From Streptomyces sp. AC550_RSS872 (lineage in GTDB: Bacteria > Actinomycetota > Actinomycetes > Streptomycetales > Streptomycetaceae): a stretch of 64,000 bases of DNA. Shown here one piece after another: positions 62,201 to 64,000 of this stretch. The notes under the pieces were generated by a model. It ran no database searches. It was not told the DNA's origin and was given only the letters and a program-made list of their open reading frames with translations. Where the stretch lies: positions 62,001-126,000 of the forward strand of contig NZ_JAGMUL010000128.1 of assembly GCF_019049285.1 (NCBI RefSeq). Reading direction: 5' to 3'. Each line of letters starts with the position of its first letter. Within the stretch, counting starts at the first letter, position 1. The position numbers and the translations under genes are program-made.

Positions 62201-62260
62201 CCGGCAGGACAGATCTGGACCCGACAGGACAGATCTGGACCCGGCCGGACAGGTCAGGAC
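62201..62260. repeat. Three 20-bp tandem repeats in the ssu leader region
   Basis: Units CCGGCAGGACAGATCTGGAC (62201-62220), CCGACAGGACAGATCTGGAC (62221-62240) and CCGGCCGGACAGGTCAGGAC (62241-62260) follow head to tail between the leader peptide gene and ssuC. Related GCAGGTCA sequences lie just before. They could form alternative RNA hairpins or bind a regulator; no single pairing was computed. Confidence 0.75.
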
Positions 62261-62306
62261 CGGCCCGGTGCACGGAGAAAGCGTGGGTGAGGAGAGGAAG
62301 GGGGCG

Positions 62307-62390
62307 TCAGCGGCCGCGGCGACACGCGGCGGAGGCCACCCGCAGCAGGTCGATGTGACCGCGCGTGGTGAGCAGGGCTGAACGCAACAT
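62307..62390 (-). CDS. Cysteine-containing leader peptide upstream of the ssu operon
   Basis: A 27-codon open frame from ATG 62390: MLRSALLTTRGHIDLLRV, then ASAACRRGR and stop at 62307-62309. The pattern, an LLTTRGHIDLLR core ending with Cys near the C-terminus, matches the short leader peptides I know in front of sulfur and sulfonate uptake genes of Streptomyces and relatives. In mycobacteria comparable Cys-containing peptides control expression by ribosome stalling when cysteine is low. No strong ribosome site precedes it. Its 222-bp distance from ssuC leaves room for an attenuator, and the 20-bp repeats lie there. Reading is from the DNA; regulation is inferred. Confidence 0.8.
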   Translation of the reverse strand: MLRSALLTTRGHIDLLRVASAACRRGR

Positions 62391-62524
62391 GCCGCAGAAC
62401 GTAGCCAGATGACGAGGCCATGGTCAACGCTGTCTCGCGAAGTGGACCTCGTGTATCACGGCTCGGCCGTATCGTCGGAGTCTCCTCGCGCGTGAACTCC
62501 GGTGCATGGGCGAGGATGGAGTAC

Positions 62525-62947
62525 ATGTCAGACGCCTTCACCACCCGAGTTCTGAACGTCGCCTCCGGCTCCTCGGAGCGGGTCGTGGATCTCACCCGCG
62601 ACTGCGAGGCCTTCCTGCGGGAGGCGGCCGCGGGCCGCGACGGCCTGCTGAACGTCTTCGTCCCGCACGCCACGGCCGGCGTCGCCGTCATCGAGACGGG
62701 CGCCGGTAGCGACGACGACCTCCTCGCCGCCCTGCACACCCTCCTGCCCGCCGACGACCGCTGGCAGCACCGCCACGGCAGCCCCGGCCACGGCCGCGAC
62801 CATGTCCTCCCGGCCATCGTCCCGCCCCACGCGACGCTGCCGGTGCTGAACGGGCGGCTGGAGCTCGGGACGTGGCAGTCGGTGTGCCTCGTCGATACCA
62901 ACCGGGACAATCCGGACCGGCAGGTGCGGCTCAGCTTCCTGGGCTGA
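62525..62947 (+). CDS. YjbQ-family protein (UPF0047, secondary thiamine-phosphate synthase type)
   Basis: A 140-residue protein from ATG 62525 (GGATGGAG upstream; ATG 62516 is too close to its ribosome site). The family marks are complete: LTRDCEAFLREAAAGRDGLL, NVFVPHATAGVAVIETGAGS, DDDLLAALHTLLPADDRWQH, RHGSPGHGRDHVLPAIVPPH (His ligands) and LELGTWQSVCLVDTNRDNPD. The conserved His/Asp/Glu residues suggest a metal-binding barrel. YjbQ can replace thiamine-phosphate synthase weakly; true function unclear. It is divergent from the ssu leader. Confidence 0.9.
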   Translation: MSDAFTTRVLNVASGSSERVVDLTRDCEAFLREAAAGRDGLLNVFVPHATAGVAVIETGAGSDDDLLAALHTLLPADDRWQHRHGSPGHGRDHVLPAIVPPHATLPVLNGRLELGTWQSVCLVDTNRDNPDRQVRLSFLG

Positions 62948-63010
62948 GCAAAATCGTCCTGGGGCGGCCGCGAAATTTCGTGCCGGGAGACGGCGACTGA
63001 TCAATTCCGG

Positions 63011-64000
63011 TCACTTCCGGCGGTGCTCGTCCGCGGTCCTGAGAGCCGCCACCGTTCCCCGGACGGTCGGGTGGCGGTACAGCTCCCGCAGCCGCAGGGA
63101 CGGCAGACCGCGGGCCCGCAGGGCGGCACCGATCCGGACGGCGAACAGGGAGTTGCCGCCGAGCTCGAAGAAGTCGTCGTCGGGGGCCACGGGCACGCCC
63201 AGCACCTCGCTCCAGATCTCGGTCAGGATCGCGGTGAGGCCGTCGTCGGCGGCGGCCGGGGCCGTGTCCCGCCGTGACGAGCGCGGGACCGCCGGGGCGG
63301 GAAGCTTCGCTGCGTCGAGTTTGCCGTTGGGGGTCAGCGGGAGGGCGTCCAGCGCGGTGACGGTGGCGGGGAGCATGTAGTCGGGAAGGATGCCGGCGGC
63401 CCGCTCGCGGATCCCGGCGGCATCGCCTCCGGACGACAGGACCACGTAGGCGTCGATCCTGGCCGTGGCGGCGTCGGACGGGTCGTCGTGGCGCACCAGG
63501 ACCGCCGCGGTGCGCACGTCGGGGTCCTCCAGCAGAACCGAGCGGATCTCGTCGAGCTCGATGCGGAAGCCACGGATCTTCACCTGGCTGTCGATCCGCC
63601 CGAGGTGGTCGAGCCGCCCGTCCGGGCGCAGGCGTCCGAGGTCGCCGCTGCGGTACATCGTGCCGCCGGTGAACGGGTCCGGTACGAACCGCCGGCGGGT
63701 CAGCTCCTCCTGACCCAGATAGCCGAGCGCCACACCGGCACCACCGACGCATATCTCGCCCGCCACCCCCGGCGGCAGCAGCTGTCCGGCCGGGTCCGTC
63801 ACGTACAGGTGCCAGCCGGGCAGGGCACGCCCGACGGAGCGGGTGGCGGCGAGCGCCAGTTTCCGGGTGAGGGTCTGTTCGGTGACATGGACGGTCGTCT
63901 CCGTGATGCCGAACATGTTCACCAGCCGGCAGGACCGCTCGGGGTGCCGGTCGAACCAGGGCAGCAGCATCCGCGTGTCCAGCGGCTCACCGCCGAAGAC
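63011..64000 (-). CDS. Nonribosomal peptide synthetase, 3' end (adenylation and carrier domains), partial
   Basis: The gene enters from beyond the right edge and ends at 63011. The visible ~329 codons cover the C-terminal part of an adenylation domain: VNMFGITETTVHVTEQTL (A5), GVAGEICVGGAGVALGYLGQ, MYRSGDLGRLRPDGRLDHLG (A7), SQVKIRGFRIELDEIRSVLL (A8) and ALPLTPNGKLDAAKLP with the A10 lysine. A peptidyl-carrier domain follows with DDDFFELGGNSLFAVRIGAA (phosphopantetheine Ser). It then stops after TVAALRTADEHRRK with no condensation or thioesterase domain, so this subunit either passes its product to another protein or is a loading/stand-alone module. Substrate specificity lies outside the window. 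Confidence 0.93.
   Translation of the reverse strand, partial: VFGGEPLDTRMLLPWFDRHPERSCRLVNMFGITETTVHVTEQTLTRKLALAATRSVGRALPGWHLYVTDPAGQLLPPGVAGEICVGGAGVALGYLGQEELTRRRFVPDPFTGGTMYRSGDLGRLRPDGRLDHLGRIDSQVKIRGFRIELDEIRSVLLEDPDVRTAAVLVRHDDPSDAATARIDAYVVLSSGGDAAGIRERAAGILPDYMLPATVTALDALPLTPNGKLDAAKLPAPAVPRSSRRDTAPAAADDGLTAILTEIWSEVLGVPVAPDDDFFELGGNSLFAVRIGAALRARGLPSLRLRELYRHPTVRGTVAALRTADEHRRK

Overview
The window looks like a chromosomal segment of a Streptomyces or close relative. The DNA is very GC-rich with strong G/C bias at third codon positions, GTG starts are frequent, and several loci are typical of the genus: a conservon (cvnABCD), divergent xylA / xylB with a ROK regulator, the exaC-type aldehyde dehydrogenase with a GAF regulator, a DUF3516 helicase and DUF5709. 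No rRNA, tRNA or CRISPR was found.

Layout. 0-3.6 kb: an operon of a ribbon-helix-helix protein, a DUF4097 protein and a DrrA/DrrB-type ABC exporter. It is preceded by two helically phased arrays of an 8-bp palindrome, probably the operator of the first protein. 3.6-14.7 kb: a decayed mobile-element zone. It holds a truncated hydrolase, pieces of Tn3-, IS5-, ISL3- and IS481-type transposases, two broken recombinases, and a scar joining half a hydrolase to half an aminoglycoside phosphotransferase. Apparently intact genes lie between them (ArsR, NTF2-like, an unknown 354-aa protein, Lrp/AsnC and two small secreted proteins). 14.7-23.4 kb: aldehyde dehydrogenase and regulator, a Tat-type amidase, and the xylose locus with a candidate operator between xylA and xylB. 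23.4-33.2 kb: two frameshifted secreted-protein genes (phytase-like esterase; tannase-like hydrolase), a translationally coupled SNF2 helicase/SWIM pair, small and hypothetical genes and a methyltransferase. 33.4-40.4 kb: an MHYT membrane protein, the conservon cvnA-D, an extra roadblock paralogue, an F420/PPOX-type enzyme and a DUF6397-like protein. 40.4-50 kb: acyl-CoA thioesterase, a Ski2-like helicase, a membrane protein, type B ribosomal protein L31, DUF5709 and a heterodimeric ABC exporter whose two halves carry complementary degenerate ATPase motifs. 50-58 kb: L,D-transpeptidase-like lipoprotein, PNGase A-like secreted amidase, dicarboxylate symporter, a MarR / ABC exporter divergon with a candidate operator, and an MltG-like protein. 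58-64 kb: a flavin monooxygenase, a sulfonate-type ABC transporter behind a 27-codon cysteine-containing leader peptide, a YjbQ-family protein, and the 3' end of an NRPS gene running off the right edge.

How the genes work together. The clearest modules are xylose catabolism (xylA, xylB, ROK repressor), aldehyde oxidation under GAF-regulator control, conservon signalling at the membrane (kinase-like sensor, roadblock, DUF742, GTPase), sulfonate import with a likely cysteine-sensing leader, and three separate ABC export systems, two with recognisable local regulators. The most interesting unexplained signals are the phased operator arrays at the left edge, the all-or-nothing split of motifs in the ABC heterodimer, the sulfur leader peptide, and the in-frame palindromic repeat inside cvnB. 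All function calls rest on reading the sequence and family knowledge; no search was run.
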